A stretch of DNA of 64,000 bases, taken from assembly GCA_965207585.1 (NCBI GenBank), contig CBDBMT010000003.1, positions 1 through 64,000 on the forward strand, written 5' to 3'. The notes beneath the pieces were generated by a model. The model made no database searches and was not told the origin of the DNA. It worked only from the letters and a program-made list of their open reading frames with translations. Source of the stretch: Bin87 sp965207585. GTDB taxonomy: Bacteria; Chloroflexota; Dehalococcoidia; Lucifugimonadales; UBA3495. A program made the position numbers and the translations under genes. Of this stretch, positions 26,112 through 33,813 are shown one piece after another; position 1 is the first letter of the stretch, and each line of letters opens with the position of its first letter.

Positions 26112-26323
26112 TTGGACCACCTCTTCATGGCGGAGGGATAAAACCTTGAAACGACGATCCTCCTATTACCACTTTACCAGAGACAACAGTGGGTCAGCAG
26201 GATCAATCGATGTTGCAGCTCCTCGTGCCCTATAATGACGCCGGCAGATGCAAGCGAGGTGGACGTTATGGCAGAGTTGCAGCGGACAGCGATAACCAGC
26301 GATCGGGCCCCTCAACCCCTTGT

Positions 26324-27783
26324 CTAGGCTTTCCGCATTTTCAAGCGGCGTAGGCGAGGGAATCCACCATTCGGTGGTACAGAGTGGCAGGGAGTTCCCG
26401 TACATCGGGGTCGCCAGTCGACAGTTCGAAACCCTCTGACGCCAGCCACAGGTGGCGTCGCACCAGGGCGATGGCGTCCACGAAGGTCGGCGACGGTTTG
26501 TCGTACCAGGCGGCCCTGCGCTGGGTCATGGGGTGCTGTTTCTGCAGGGCGTGGGCGGCCAGGGTGGTCCAGGAGAAGAGACCCAGCAGGACGGGGGTAG
26601 TGCGGGCGATGGCCAGGTCGGACCATTGGCGCTGGGTCTCCACTCCCAGGTGGGTGCGCACCTCCTGAAAGGTCACTTCCAGTTGCCAGCGCAGGACAAA
26701 CCACTGGAGGATCTGGGTCGGGTTCGCCGACGGGTCGGTGCAGAGCAGGGCCTGGGGGTCGAAGGCGCCCTGGGGATCGCGGATCAGCACCCAGCGGATG
26801 GTGACGGCCGGTTTGCCCGAGCGGTACCAGACAGCGGTCTGGGAGGTGAGTTCCACGGTGCGGGTGGTGCCGTCGTACCAGGACACCGCGGCGACGGTCC
26901 ACGCCACGTCGGCTCGCTCAAGGAGCGTTTTGAGCGAGGGTCGCCGCTCGCCTTTCAGCGGCGGCCGGCCGTTCTGACCCGGCTGACGAGGCGGCGCTGG
27001 CGCGTACAGAGCGGCGTCCAGGCGCAGTCTGGCGATGAGGGTTACGGGTTCACGGAGCGACTGGCAGCAGCGCAGCAGGTCCAGTACGGCGTAGCCGTTG
27101 TCGCCCACCAGGACCAGCTTACGCTGGGGCAGCCAGCGGCGCAGTTGCATGACCATCTGGCGGGCCCAGTCGGTCACCTTCTTGTGCCGGCGTCCCTGCT
27201 GCTGGTGGTAGCGAGACGAGGGCGCCAGCACCGTGAGCACCGGCAACGCCCAATGGCGTCCCGCCCACGGCACGTGGCCCAGCCACATCAGGGAGATCCA
27301 GCGCAGCCCGCTGGCCTTGACCAGCTGATGGCGGCTGGAACGCACTGGGTCGCGGTAGATGGCCCGCGCCTTGATCTTGGCTCCACGACGTCGTTCCAAG
27401 GTTTCGTCGATGCCGAAGATCAACGGGCCGTCGCCGCGATCCAGATGCTGGAGTAGGAGCACCAGCAGGACGTGGGCTACCCCACGGGACGACCACACCG
27501 CTCGGTTGAGCACCGCGTGGTAGCGGGCGTAATTCCGGTCGTCGCTCAGTCCCATGACGCGGAGCGCCGCGGCCACGGTGCGTTGGCCCGGGGTCAGGAT
27601 CGCGCCGACCAGCAGTAGTTGGGCTTTCCGCCAGGTTGGGGTGGTGAACAAAGTTGCGAAGGGGAAGAGAAGGGCTACAATGGCGTCGGGCAGGGTGAGC
27701 ATGGTCGGGCCTTTCCGTCGAAAGTGGGGTCAGGCCAGCTTACCCTGTCTTTTTACTTTTTCTAAATTTTGCAGAAAGTCCAG
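26324..27783 (-). mobile_element. insertion sequence copy A, 1,460 bp
   Basis: The imperfect terminal repeats are CTAGGCTTTCCGCA on the left and CTGGACTTTCTGCA (complement of 27770-27783) on the right. The element appears identical to copy C at 55589-57048. It is inserted in RidA. Confidence 0.93.
26341..27702 (-). CDS. DDE transposase, IS4/IS701-like, copy A
   Basis: It encodes 453 residues starting MLTLPDAIVALLF. The acidic triad is visible as FGIDETLERR (about residue 118), VGDNGYAVLDLL (about 200) and the C-terminal WQLEVTFQEVRTHLG (about 340), in the arrangement of IS4-superfamily enzymes. It is intact, and the protein is identical to that of copy C. It may supply transposase in trans for copy B. 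Confidence 0.9.
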   Translation of the reverse strand: MLTLPDAIVALLFPFATLFTTPTWRKAQLLLVGAILTPGQRTVAAALRVMGLSDDRNYARYHAVLNRAVWSSRGVAHVLLVLLLQHLDRGDGPLIFGIDETLERRRGAKIKARAIYRDPVRSSRHQLVKASGLRWISLMWLGHVPWAGRHWALPVLTVLAPSSRYHQQQGRRHKKVTDWARQMVMQLRRWLPQRKLVLVGDNGYAVLDLLRCCQSLREPVTLIARLRLDAALYAPAPPRQPGQNGRPPLKGERRPSLKTLLERADVAWTVAAVSWYDGTTRTVELTSQTAVWYRSGKPAVTIRWVLIRDPQGAFDPQALLCTDPSANPTQILQWFVLRWQLEVTFQEVRTHLGVETQRQWSDLAIARTTPVLLGLFSWTTLAAHALQKQHPMTQRRAAWYDKPSPTFVDAIALVRRHLWLASEGFELSTGDPDVRELPATLYHRMVDSLAYAA

Positions 27784-28165
27784 CTGGGCGCCTATTCGGT
27801 CGGAATGTCGGTGAACGCCGGGAAGTTGATATACGTAGCGGGACAGGTTGGCGTGGACCTGTCGGGCGCCCTGGTAGGACCGGGCGACGCCGCGGCCCAG
27901 ACGCGCCAGGTTTTTCAGAACATCGGCGGCGTCCTGGAAGCAGCCGGCGCCGGGTTCGACAACGTGGTGGAATTCACGACCTACGTGGTGGGGCGCGACT
28001 CAGTCCAGGGTTTCATCGACGGACGAAACCAGGTCTTCCCGGGCATCTTCCCCAACGGTGACTATCCGCCCAACACTCTGCTGGTGATCGACGGCCTGGT
28101 GCGCGAGGAGTTTCTGGTCGAAATCAAGGCCGTGGCCGCTCTCCCGTAGAAATCGGTCAATAATT

Positions 28166-28229
28166 CGTCACTCCGGCGAAAGCCGGAGTCCAGAAACGCC
28201 GTCGGATTCCGGCTTTCGCCGGAATGACG
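28166..28229. repeat. CGTCATTCCGG-type inverted repeat, copy 1
   Basis: CGTCACTCCGGCGAAAGCCG at the left and its near-complement at the right enclose a short spacer. Related copies lie at 32404 and 33666. This is the common dispersed GTCATTCCGGCGAAAGCCGG family, a MITE-like element without genes. Confidence 0.88.
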
Positions 28230-28246
28230 GCGTTTTTCAACAGACC

Positions 28247-29347
28247 CTAGAAGTCGGGTTGCGGCGCGGCTCCCCAGCCCTGAGGGATGTTGACCAGGTT
28301 CGGCTCCAGGTCCTCGACGGAGGTCTGGCCGCAGTAGGCCATGGCCCGGTCCACCTCTTCCCGGAGCAGTTCCAGGACGCCGTGGACGCCTTCGGCCCCG
28401 TTGACGGCCAGCCCCCAGAAGAGCGGACGCCCGATGCCAACGGCCTTGGCGCCCAGGGCCAGTGCTTTGACCACGTCGCTGCCGCGGCGGACGCCGGAGT
28501 CTACGTAGACTTCGCAATTGCCCTTCACCGCATCCACGACCTCGGGCAGCATCTCGATTGCGCCCATGGTCATGTCCAGTTGGCGGCCGCCGTGGGTCGA
28601 TACCAGGACGCCGTCGATGCCGCTCTCGGCGGCGATGTGGGCGTCCTCGGCGGTGCGGATGCCCTTGAGCACCAGGGGCAGGCCGGTGAGGCCGCGGAGC
28701 CATTCAAGCTCGTGCCAGGTGAGGGGAACGGTGCGGTTCACGTTCCAACCGACGGATTCGTCGGTACCGCGCAGCACGTTCTCCGGCTCGTTGACGCCCC
28801 GGAAGTTGCCCTGCTCGAAGTTCCGGTTGTACCGGTTGCGCAGGTCACGCTCCTTGGGGCTGGGGGTCGGCGTGTCCACCGTCAGGGTGATGGCCTTGAA
28901 CCCGGCCTCCTCGGCGCGACGGACCAGCATTTCGGTGAGGTGGTAGCCCCGGTGGTAGAGCTGGAAGAAGAGGGGGCTGGTGGCTTCCTCGGCAACCTCT
29001 TCCATGCTGCAATTGGAGCCGGTGCTGAGCATCATCAGGGTGTTGGACATGCTGGCGCCGCGGGCCGTGGCCACCTCGCCCTCGGGATGGGCCCGGTGAT
29101 GGGAGCCGGCGGGACAGACAAACACGGGCATGCTGATTTCGTTGCCCAGCATCGTGGTCGACAGGTCACGCTCCCCGATGTCGCGGAGGAACCTGGGGCG
29201 CAGGGTCAGCTCCTCGAAGGCGGTGCGGTTGCGCCGGGTGGTGAACATGTCCATGGCCCCGGCGTCGATGGTGTCCCAATCATCGTGAGGCAGGACCAGG
29301 CGGGCGCGTTCCTCGTAGTCGTAGAGGTTGATGGGGTCGAGTCGCAT
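28247..29347 (-). CDS. FMN-dependent alpha-hydroxy-acid dehydrogenase/oxidase
   Basis: It encodes 366 residues with AAAGGAAGG before the ATG. It belongs to the lactate/glycolate/mandelate dehydrogenase family. PVFVCPAGSHH in the N-terminal third and LTVDTPTP bind FMN. STHGGRQLD (about residue 245) holds the catalytic His and substrate Arg; the family usually has SNHGGRQ, so Ser-Thr-His is a mild variation. YVDSGVRRGSDVVKALALGA and GIGRPLFWG form the phosphate-binding site. No heme domain is present. It should oxidise a 2-hydroxy acid; the substrate is unknown. Confidence 0.92.
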   Translation of the reverse strand: MRLDPINLYDYEERARLVLPHDDWDTIDAGAMDMFTTRRNRTAFEELTLRPRFLRDIGERDLSTTMLGNEISMPVFVCPAGSHHRAHPEGEVATARGASMSNTLMMLSTGSNCSMEEVAEEATSPLFFQLYHRGYHLTEMLVRRAEEAGFKAITLTVDTPTPSPKERDLRNRYNRNFEQGNFRGVNEPENVLRGTDESVGWNVNRTVPLTWHELEWLRGLTGLPLVLKGIRTAEDAHIAAESGIDGVLVSTHGGRQLDMTMGAIEMLPEVVDAVKGNCEVYVDSGVRRGSDVVKALALGAKAVGIGRPLFWGLAVNGAEGVHGVLELLREEVDRAMAYCGQTSVEDLEPNLVNIPQGWGAAPQPDF

Positions 29348-29481
29348 GTTGACCTTCCTTTGGAGACGGGTCTTGCCGGCCGCTCCCCATAAATGAGGGT
29401 ATGAGCAGCGTTCTCAACGGGTAGAGTTGATGGCGCCCATACTCTACGGCCTGGAGCGATTGCGGGCAAGTCCCAGGGGAA

Positions 29482-30495
29482 CTACAAGGCGTGCAACGCC
29501 GGAATGACCTCCCTGCCCACTAGGTCGATGTGCTCCAGCACCTCGGCCTGGGACATCTCCGGGTAGAACAACCGGATAGCCACGTCGGTGAACCCCATTT
29601 CGTGGTAGGCCGCGATCTGCTCGACGCATTCCTCCGGGCTGCCCACCAGGAAGGTGTCGTCCATCAGCGTTTCCAGGTCGCCGGTGACCTTGCGGGTCAG
29701 CTCGTCGTCGGTGCCGTGGAGACCGTGGTAGGCGTAGACCTCGTACTTCTTGGCGAAGTTGGCCCGGGCCCGTTCCAGCGCCTCCTCGTGGGTCGGGGCG
29801 CAGAAGAACTCGCGCACGATGACCATGTCCTCAGGAACTTCGTGGCCGTTCTCCTCCAGGGTCTGGTGATACAGCGATATCTGGTGCCGGATGGTGGCGT
29901 TGGACTGAGCCGGACCCACGTAGAGGATGTCGCCGCCCCGGCCGACCCGGCGCACCGCCGGATCACTCATGGCGGCCTGCCAGATCTTGGGGTGCGGCTT
30001 CTGGTAGGGCCGCGCAGTGGGCCGCGCCCCGGTTACGTTGTAGTAGCGGCCGTGGTGGGTCACCTCGTCGTCGGTCCACAGCCGGCGCATCAGGCCGAGG
30101 GCTTCGGTGCAGCGGGCGCCGCGTTGCGACATTCTCGTGCCGAAGGCTTCGCATTCCTCCGGGCGATAGCCCAGCCCGATGCCGAGGATGAAGCGCCCCT
30201 CCGCGATGTGGTCCAGGGTCGCCACCTGCTCGGCCACTTCCACCGGATTCAGCAGCGGCAGCAGCAGGACCGAGGTGGCGAGCTTCATGTCGCCCGGCTC
30301 GGCAGCCAGGCGCGCCAGCACCGGCCAGGGCTGGAAGTGCTGGAAGGGATCGATCAGGTAGTGGTGGGCCCAGCAGTAGATGTCGAACCCGGCGTCGCGG
30401 GAGGCCCGGAACTGCTCCAGGTGATTCTGCCACTGCTGCTGATGGTCTATGCTGTCCCGCTGCACCACCTGCCCGACCTGATAACCAATGCGCAT
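29482..30495 (-). CDS. luciferase-like flavin-dependent monooxygenase
   Basis: It encodes 337 residues from ATG 30495 (MRIGYQVGQ) with GGGTGAGG upstream; an upstream in-frame start lacks such a site. It is a TIM-barrel bacterial-luciferase family protein with DAGFDIYCWAHHY near residue 35, TSVLLLPLLNPVEVAEQVATLD and RFILGIGLGYRPEECEAFG, typical of LLM class oxidoreductases using FMN or F420. The substrate is unknown. Such enzymes are strikingly multiplied in SAR202 Chloroflexota, fitting the proposed origin. Confidence 0.9.
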   Translation of the reverse strand: MRIGYQVGQVVQRDSIDHQQQWQNHLEQFRASRDAGFDIYCWAHHYLIDPFQHFQPWPVLARLAAEPGDMKLATSVLLLPLLNPVEVAEQVATLDHIAEGRFILGIGLGYRPEECEAFGTRMSQRGARCTEALGLMRRLWTDDEVTHHGRYYNVTGARPTARPYQKPHPKIWQAAMSDPAVRRVGRGGDILYVGPAQSNATIRHQISLYHQTLEENGHEVPEDMVIVREFFCAPTHEEALERARANFAKKYEVYAYHGLHGTDDELTRKVTGDLETLMDDTFLVGSPEECVEQIAAYHEMGFTDVAIRLFYPEMSQAEVLEHIDLVGREVIPALHAL

Positions 30496-30555
30496 ATCCT
30501 CACCCCTAACGGTTAATATGCCCGGACTTTCGACGTATGGGGTTGCCAAAGTCAT

Positions 30556-30665
30556 CGTCAGAATCAGGATTTACCAGATTTAGGGATTATCAAGATGGAG
30601 TAGTTGGCGCTGAGTATGACCACAATCCTGAAAATCCGATAATCTTGTGAATCCTGATTCAGACG
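30556..30665. repeat. 110-bp inverted repeat, CGTCAGAATCAGGATT family, copy 1
   Basis: The left arm CGTCAGAATCAGGATTTA and its near-complement at the right end form a long imperfect hairpin. A second 110-bp copy lies at 31641-31750, and the two flank the NHL gene. Confidence 0.87.
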
Positions 30666-30698
30666 AATGATTGCTGCCGGTAAAGAATTGGAAAAGCC

Positions 30699-31592
30699 CT
30701 AGCCTCCCACGTGGCGGTACTTGATCAGCCGCTGGCCGGCCAGGTTCTGGTTCACGTAGATGTCGCCGTGGGAGTCGACCCAGACGGCGTGGGCGCCGTT
30801 GCCCCACCCGGCATCCGAGGGGCTGCCCCAGCGAGCCAGGACGTTGCCCTCAATGTCCAGGATGGACATGAAGCCGTCCAGCTCCGGCACGTACACCGCC
30901 AGGTCGTCGTCGATGTAGATGTCGCAGGGCCGCGCCAGGTCCGCCCACTGCTCCAGGAAGTTGCCCTCAGCGTCGAAGATCTGCATGCGGTTGTTCTCGC
31001 GGTCGGCCACGAACACCCGCCCGTCGGTGTGCACCCAGACCCCGTGAGGGACGTGGAACTCTCCGGGTTCGGTCTTCCCCGGCGCACCCCAGGAGTCCAC
31101 CAGCTCGCCCTCGGGTGTGAACCGATGCACCCGGGCGTTGCCGTAGCCGTCCGAGATGTACAGGAGGCCGTCCGGGGAAATGGCGATGTCGCTGGGGCTG
31201 TTGAATGGCCCGGCGGCCCTGACCACCGGGTCGCTGTAGTTCCCCGACCAGCCGGTGTCCGAGGGCTGGTCCCACTCGCCCATGGTCATCAACAGGTTGC
31301 CCTTGGGGTCGTACTTGAGGACCACGTGGCTGTTCTTGACCGGCAGGTAGAGGTTCTCATCGCCGTCGATGAACATCCCGTGGGCGTCGGTTAGAACGCC
31401 CTCGCCCCAGGAGGCGAGATAATTGCCGTCACGGTCCAGGACGATCAGCGGGTGCTCGCCCCGGTTGAAGAGGTACACCCGGTCCTCGGAGTCGGTGACG
31501 ATGGCCGTCTGCCCCAACTCCCAGCCCTCGGGCAGTTTCTCCCAGTTCTCAACTTGCTCGTAGGTGTACTTGCCACTGCCGACGGTTGCCAT
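30699..31592 (-). CDS. NHL-repeat beta-propeller protein
   Basis: It encodes 297 residues with GGAGG before the ATG. About six NHL-type blades are recognisable by repeats such as GEGVLTDAHGMFIDGDENLY, SPSDIAISPDGLLYISDGYG and PHGVWVHTDGRVFVADRENN. This arrangement is like that of peptidyl-hydroxyglycine lyase-type propellers. There is no signal peptide, so it may be cytoplasmic or act as an accessory protein. It may be a scaffold or a hydrolase/lyase; the sequence does not decide. It is flanked on both sides by the same 110-bp repeat. Confidence 0.85.
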   Translation of the reverse strand: MATVGSGKYTYEQVENWEKLPEGWELGQTAIVTDSEDRVYLFNRGEHPLIVLDRDGNYLASWGEGVLTDAHGMFIDGDENLYLPVKNSHVVLKYDPKGNLLMTMGEWDQPSDTGWSGNYSDPVVRAAGPFNSPSDIAISPDGLLYISDGYGNARVHRFTPEGELVDSWGAPGKTEPGEFHVPHGVWVHTDGRVFVADRENNRMQIFDAEGNFLEQWADLARPCDIYIDDDLAVYVPELDGFMSILDIEGNVLARWGSPSDAGWGNGAHAVWVDSHGDIYVNQNLAGQRLIKYRHVGG

Positions 31593-31640
31593 GTCGTCGC
31601 CTCCTCTACTGCGCCTCGTGAGTACTTACTTCCGCAAATT

Positions 31641-31750
31641 GTCAGAATCAGGATTTACGGGATTTTATGATTGAGCAGGATTGGGAGATCTACATCGCGG
31701 AACGTCTACAATCCTGATAATCCGTCAATCTTGGAAATCCTGATTCTGAC
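31641..31750. repeat. 110-bp inverted repeat, CGTCAGAATCAGGATT family, copy 2
   Basis: GTCAGAATCAGGATTTACGG at the left end is mirrored by AAATCCTGATTCTGAC at the right end. The length and ends match the copy at 30556-30665, but the middle differs. Confidence 0.87.
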
Positions 31751-31822
31751 GTTTCGTCGCCGCAAACCGGGTACCCATGAGCATCGCGCCCGGTGACCCC
31801 GCGGAGCAGGTTGTTGGCCACT

Positions 31823-32380
31823 TTAGTAGGTCGTCAGCGTATCGATAACCGCCTGCTCCAGCTCGCCGGCGCGGACTGAAACCTGGTCAGGGGTGAGGCC
31901 GCCCAGGGGATGGGGAATGCCCAGCGGGTGGAAGTCGCCGCGGCCGAAGGTGCGGGCGTGGCGGAAGGCCGAGTTCAGGAACGGGTCGGTGCAGAGCACC
32001 ACCGTGGGGATGCCGAGGTTTTCCAGGGTCATTGCGTCGTGCACACTGCACGCGGTGCAGGACCCTCAATCCGCAATCGCCGTCACTACAAAGTCGCACC
32101 GGTCGGAGAGCTGGTCGATGATCTCATCGGCGGCCGGCCGGGAATAGACGAACTTGTCCACGGCGACGATGTCGCCCAGTTCCAGGTCCTTTGCCATCCT
32201 CTCGCCGATGTTTCGCAGCAGGAGGTCGGCGTTGGCCTTGCGGTTGCCCAGAAAGCCGCCGACCTTGTCGTGCAGCGTGTCCAGCCGGGGTGCGGCTCGC
32301 CAGCGGGACGCCGCCTCCGGGTCAATGGGCAGGGCCAAACCCAGTTCCCGCATCCGTTCCTGGTAGTTTGTGACAGTCAT
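31823..32380 (-). CDS. UGSC-family selenoprotein with in-frame TGA (Sec105)
   Basis: It encodes 185 residues if TGA at 32066-32068 is read as selenocysteine. The frame is continuous across it, giving AIAD-U-GSCTACSVHD, the UGSC motif that names this (seleno)protein family. Upstream, residues 1-104 start at an ATG preceded by GGGAG. Downstream the protein continues with LENLGIPTVVLCTDPF to DTLTTY. Position 105 is Sec or Cys in the family, with Cys108 as likely redox partner. A SECIS-like hairpin follows the TGA. A simple nonsense pseudogene is the alternative, but the motif context makes recoding likely. It probably forms an operon with the gene at 32504, upstream on the same strand. Confidence 0.82.
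32038..32068 (-). promoter_or_regulatory. SECIS-like hairpin after the in-frame TGA
   Basis: On the minus strand, CGTGCA and TGCACG (6 bp) enclose the loop GTG, which begins 19 nt after the TGA. This is within the usual distance of bacterial SECIS loops and has G at the first loop position. A competing hairpin CTGCAC-CGC-GTGCAG lies nearer the TGA. Bacterial SECIS elements are poorly conserved, so this is suggestive only. Confidence 0.5.
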
Positions 32381-32403
32381 TCTTTACTCCCTTGCCCTCA
32401 AAT

Positions 32404-32468
32404 CGTCATTCCGGCGAAAGCCGGAATCCAGTGGCATTCTCTGGACTCCGGCTTTCGCCGGAGTGACG
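32404..32468. repeat. CGTCATTCCGG-type inverted repeat, copy 2
   Basis: CGTCATTCCGGCGAAAGCCG at the left end and its near-complement (GGCTTTCGCCGGAGTGACG) at the right end. It lies between the UGSC gene and its upstream neighbour and belongs to the same family as 28166 and 33666. Confidence 0.88.
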
Positions 32469-32503
32469 AGCTTATCACTTCAATGCGTAGGTCCTATCGC
32501 CAA

Positions 32504-33535
32504 TCAACATTCAATCTTGCGAGTGACCCGGCGGGAGCCCCAGCCGGGCAGGTAGGCCGAGTGGGGGCCGCCGGCGCCGCCGGCGACGAAGATGTTGATG
32601 CGGTCCGGAGCGCGGACCACCGGCACCATCTGGTCGTCGTCATCGGCGTCGATGTACCGGGGCCAGAAGTGGCCGCGGCGGGAGTCGCCCTGGGGAGGGC
32701 CGCCCTGGCGGAGTTTCCGCACCGGCTTGCGGGCGTGCTCGTAGAGGAACTGGCGGATGTCCCGCTTGTTCCAGCCGTCCCGGTGGAGGAACTTGGCGTG
32801 CTCGGGGCCGATGACTACCATGGTGTCGCCCATCACGTACATCTGGACGTTGCCCAGGGTGCACATGGTGTCGGCCAGCACGGTCAGGAAGTTCCGCGAG
32901 TGGGAGGCGTGGTACATGATGTTGTGCGGCGCCTCCGCCGGGAACACCGACACCGTGCTGTCGGTAGGCGCGAAGCCCAGCTCGACGTGCATTGGCTCCC
33001 AGGGGTTGGCGTCCTCGTCCTCGGCGACGCAGTAGGTGTAGGCGCCCGGGTGGCCGAAGGTTGCCTTGTTGGTCTCGCCGGGTATCGCGCCGCCCAGGTT
33101 GAGCAGGGCCAGCTTGACCGCGCGTCCGATGGTGGCGTTGGCCCGCCAACCGGAGCCGAAGCAGTTGTAGCCGCCGTTGATGTCCAGTTCCTTGACGATG
33201 GGGCCGTTGACGATCAGCAGGGGAGTGTGGATGCCGGTGGAGCACATCACGCCGCGCAGGTTGAACCGCTCGTCCATCATCGCCTCGAGGGCCGTGATGA
33301 TTACCGGCATGTGCTCCGGGATGCAGCCCGCCATGACGGCGTTCACCGCGATGCGCTCGACGGTGGCGCGTCCGCCCAGGGGCGGCAGCTCCGCGATGAG
33401 TTCGCCGCCGCCGCGTCCGGTGCTCTCCACGAACTTGCGCACCAGGGGCTCGGACGGCGGCACGACCGGCAGGCCGTCGGTCCACCCGGTCTCAAACATC
33501 AACTCGATGGCATCAGAAACGTCTGTGGCAAGCAT
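32504..33535 (-). CDS. conserved protein of unknown function next to the UGSC gene
   Basis: It encodes 343 residues from ATG 33535 (MLATDVSDAIELMFETGWTD); an upstream in-frame start would add a poorly supported extension. Motifs include TDGLPVVPPSEPLVRKF, GGRATVERIAVNAVMAGCIP, GGYNCFGSGWRANATIGRA and FVAGGAGGPHSAYLPGW, with Cys at several conserved-looking places and a terminal KIEC. I do not recognise a named family. It lies directly upstream of the UGSC selenoprotein on the same strand, separated by a dispersed repeat. A shared redox function is an inference from position only. Confidence 0.7.
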   Translation of the reverse strand: MLATDVSDAIELMFETGWTDGLPVVPPSEPLVRKFVESTGRGGGELIAELPPLGGRATVERIAVNAVMAGCIPEHMPVIITALEAMMDERFNLRGVMCSTGIHTPLLIVNGPIVKELDINGGYNCFGSGWRANATIGRAVKLALLNLGGAIPGETNKATFGHPGAYTYCVAEDEDANPWEPMHVELGFAPTDSTVSVFPAEAPHNIMYHASHSRNFLTVLADTMCTLGNVQMYVMGDTMVVIGPEHAKFLHRDGWNKRDIRQFLYEHARKPVRKLRQGGPPQGDSRRGHFWPRYIDADDDDQMVPVVRAPDRINIFVAGGAGGPHSAYLPGWGSRRVTRKIEC

Positions 33536-33665
33536 TATCGGCCCATAGTAATGTTGGATTATCTGTGGTTCAGGCCAAGCGAGTGTAATCCCAGCCCAAA
33601 GCGCTGTCAAAGCGACCATTGCCTGGCAACTGTTGAGAGTTGGTAAGCCATCGGCGCATTCAGCA

Positions 33666-33763
33666 CGTCATTCCGGCCTTGAGCCGGAATCCAGAAGTCC
33701 TTCCCCTGCTCACGATAGCCTATCGATAGACCTCCCTGGATACCGGCTTTCGCCGGTATGACG
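33666..33763. repeat. CGTCATTCCGG-type inverted repeat, copy 3, with insert
   Basis: It starts CGTCATTCCGGCC and ends GCCGGTATGACG. Its centre holds an extra palindromic CTATCGATAG segment absent from the other copies. Confidence 0.8.
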
Positions 33764-33813
33764 GTTTTGGTGTCGGATCGGCACCCTAAATCGGGCAAGC
33801 AATTGGAGAGCTG

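Larger units (their letters stand above)
26268..28149 (+). pseudogene. RidA/YjgF-family gene interrupted by insertion sequence copy A
   Basis: The 5' part (26268-26323) encodes MAELQRTAITSDRAPQPL from an ATG with an upstream GAGGTGG. The rest (27784-28149) encodes GAYSVGMSVNAGKLIYVAGQ and the RidA C terminus, including the VVEFTTYV and EFLVEIKAVA elements. Joining CAACCC to CTGGGCGCC restores one continuous RidA frame of about 140 residues. RidA deaminates reactive enamine intermediates, so this copy is inactive unless the element excises. The flanking 5-mers CTTGT and CTGGG look like a mutated target duplication. Confidence 0.9.

Noticed and set aside
26452..27456. Long + frame antisense to the transposase (also at 38108 and 55717)
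   Set aside because: Shadow frame; repeats with the element copies and lacks any motif.
31823..32044. A separate 73-residue gene starting GTG after the UGSC TGA
   Set aside because: It is the in-frame continuation of the UGSC protein; no ribosome-binding site of its own.
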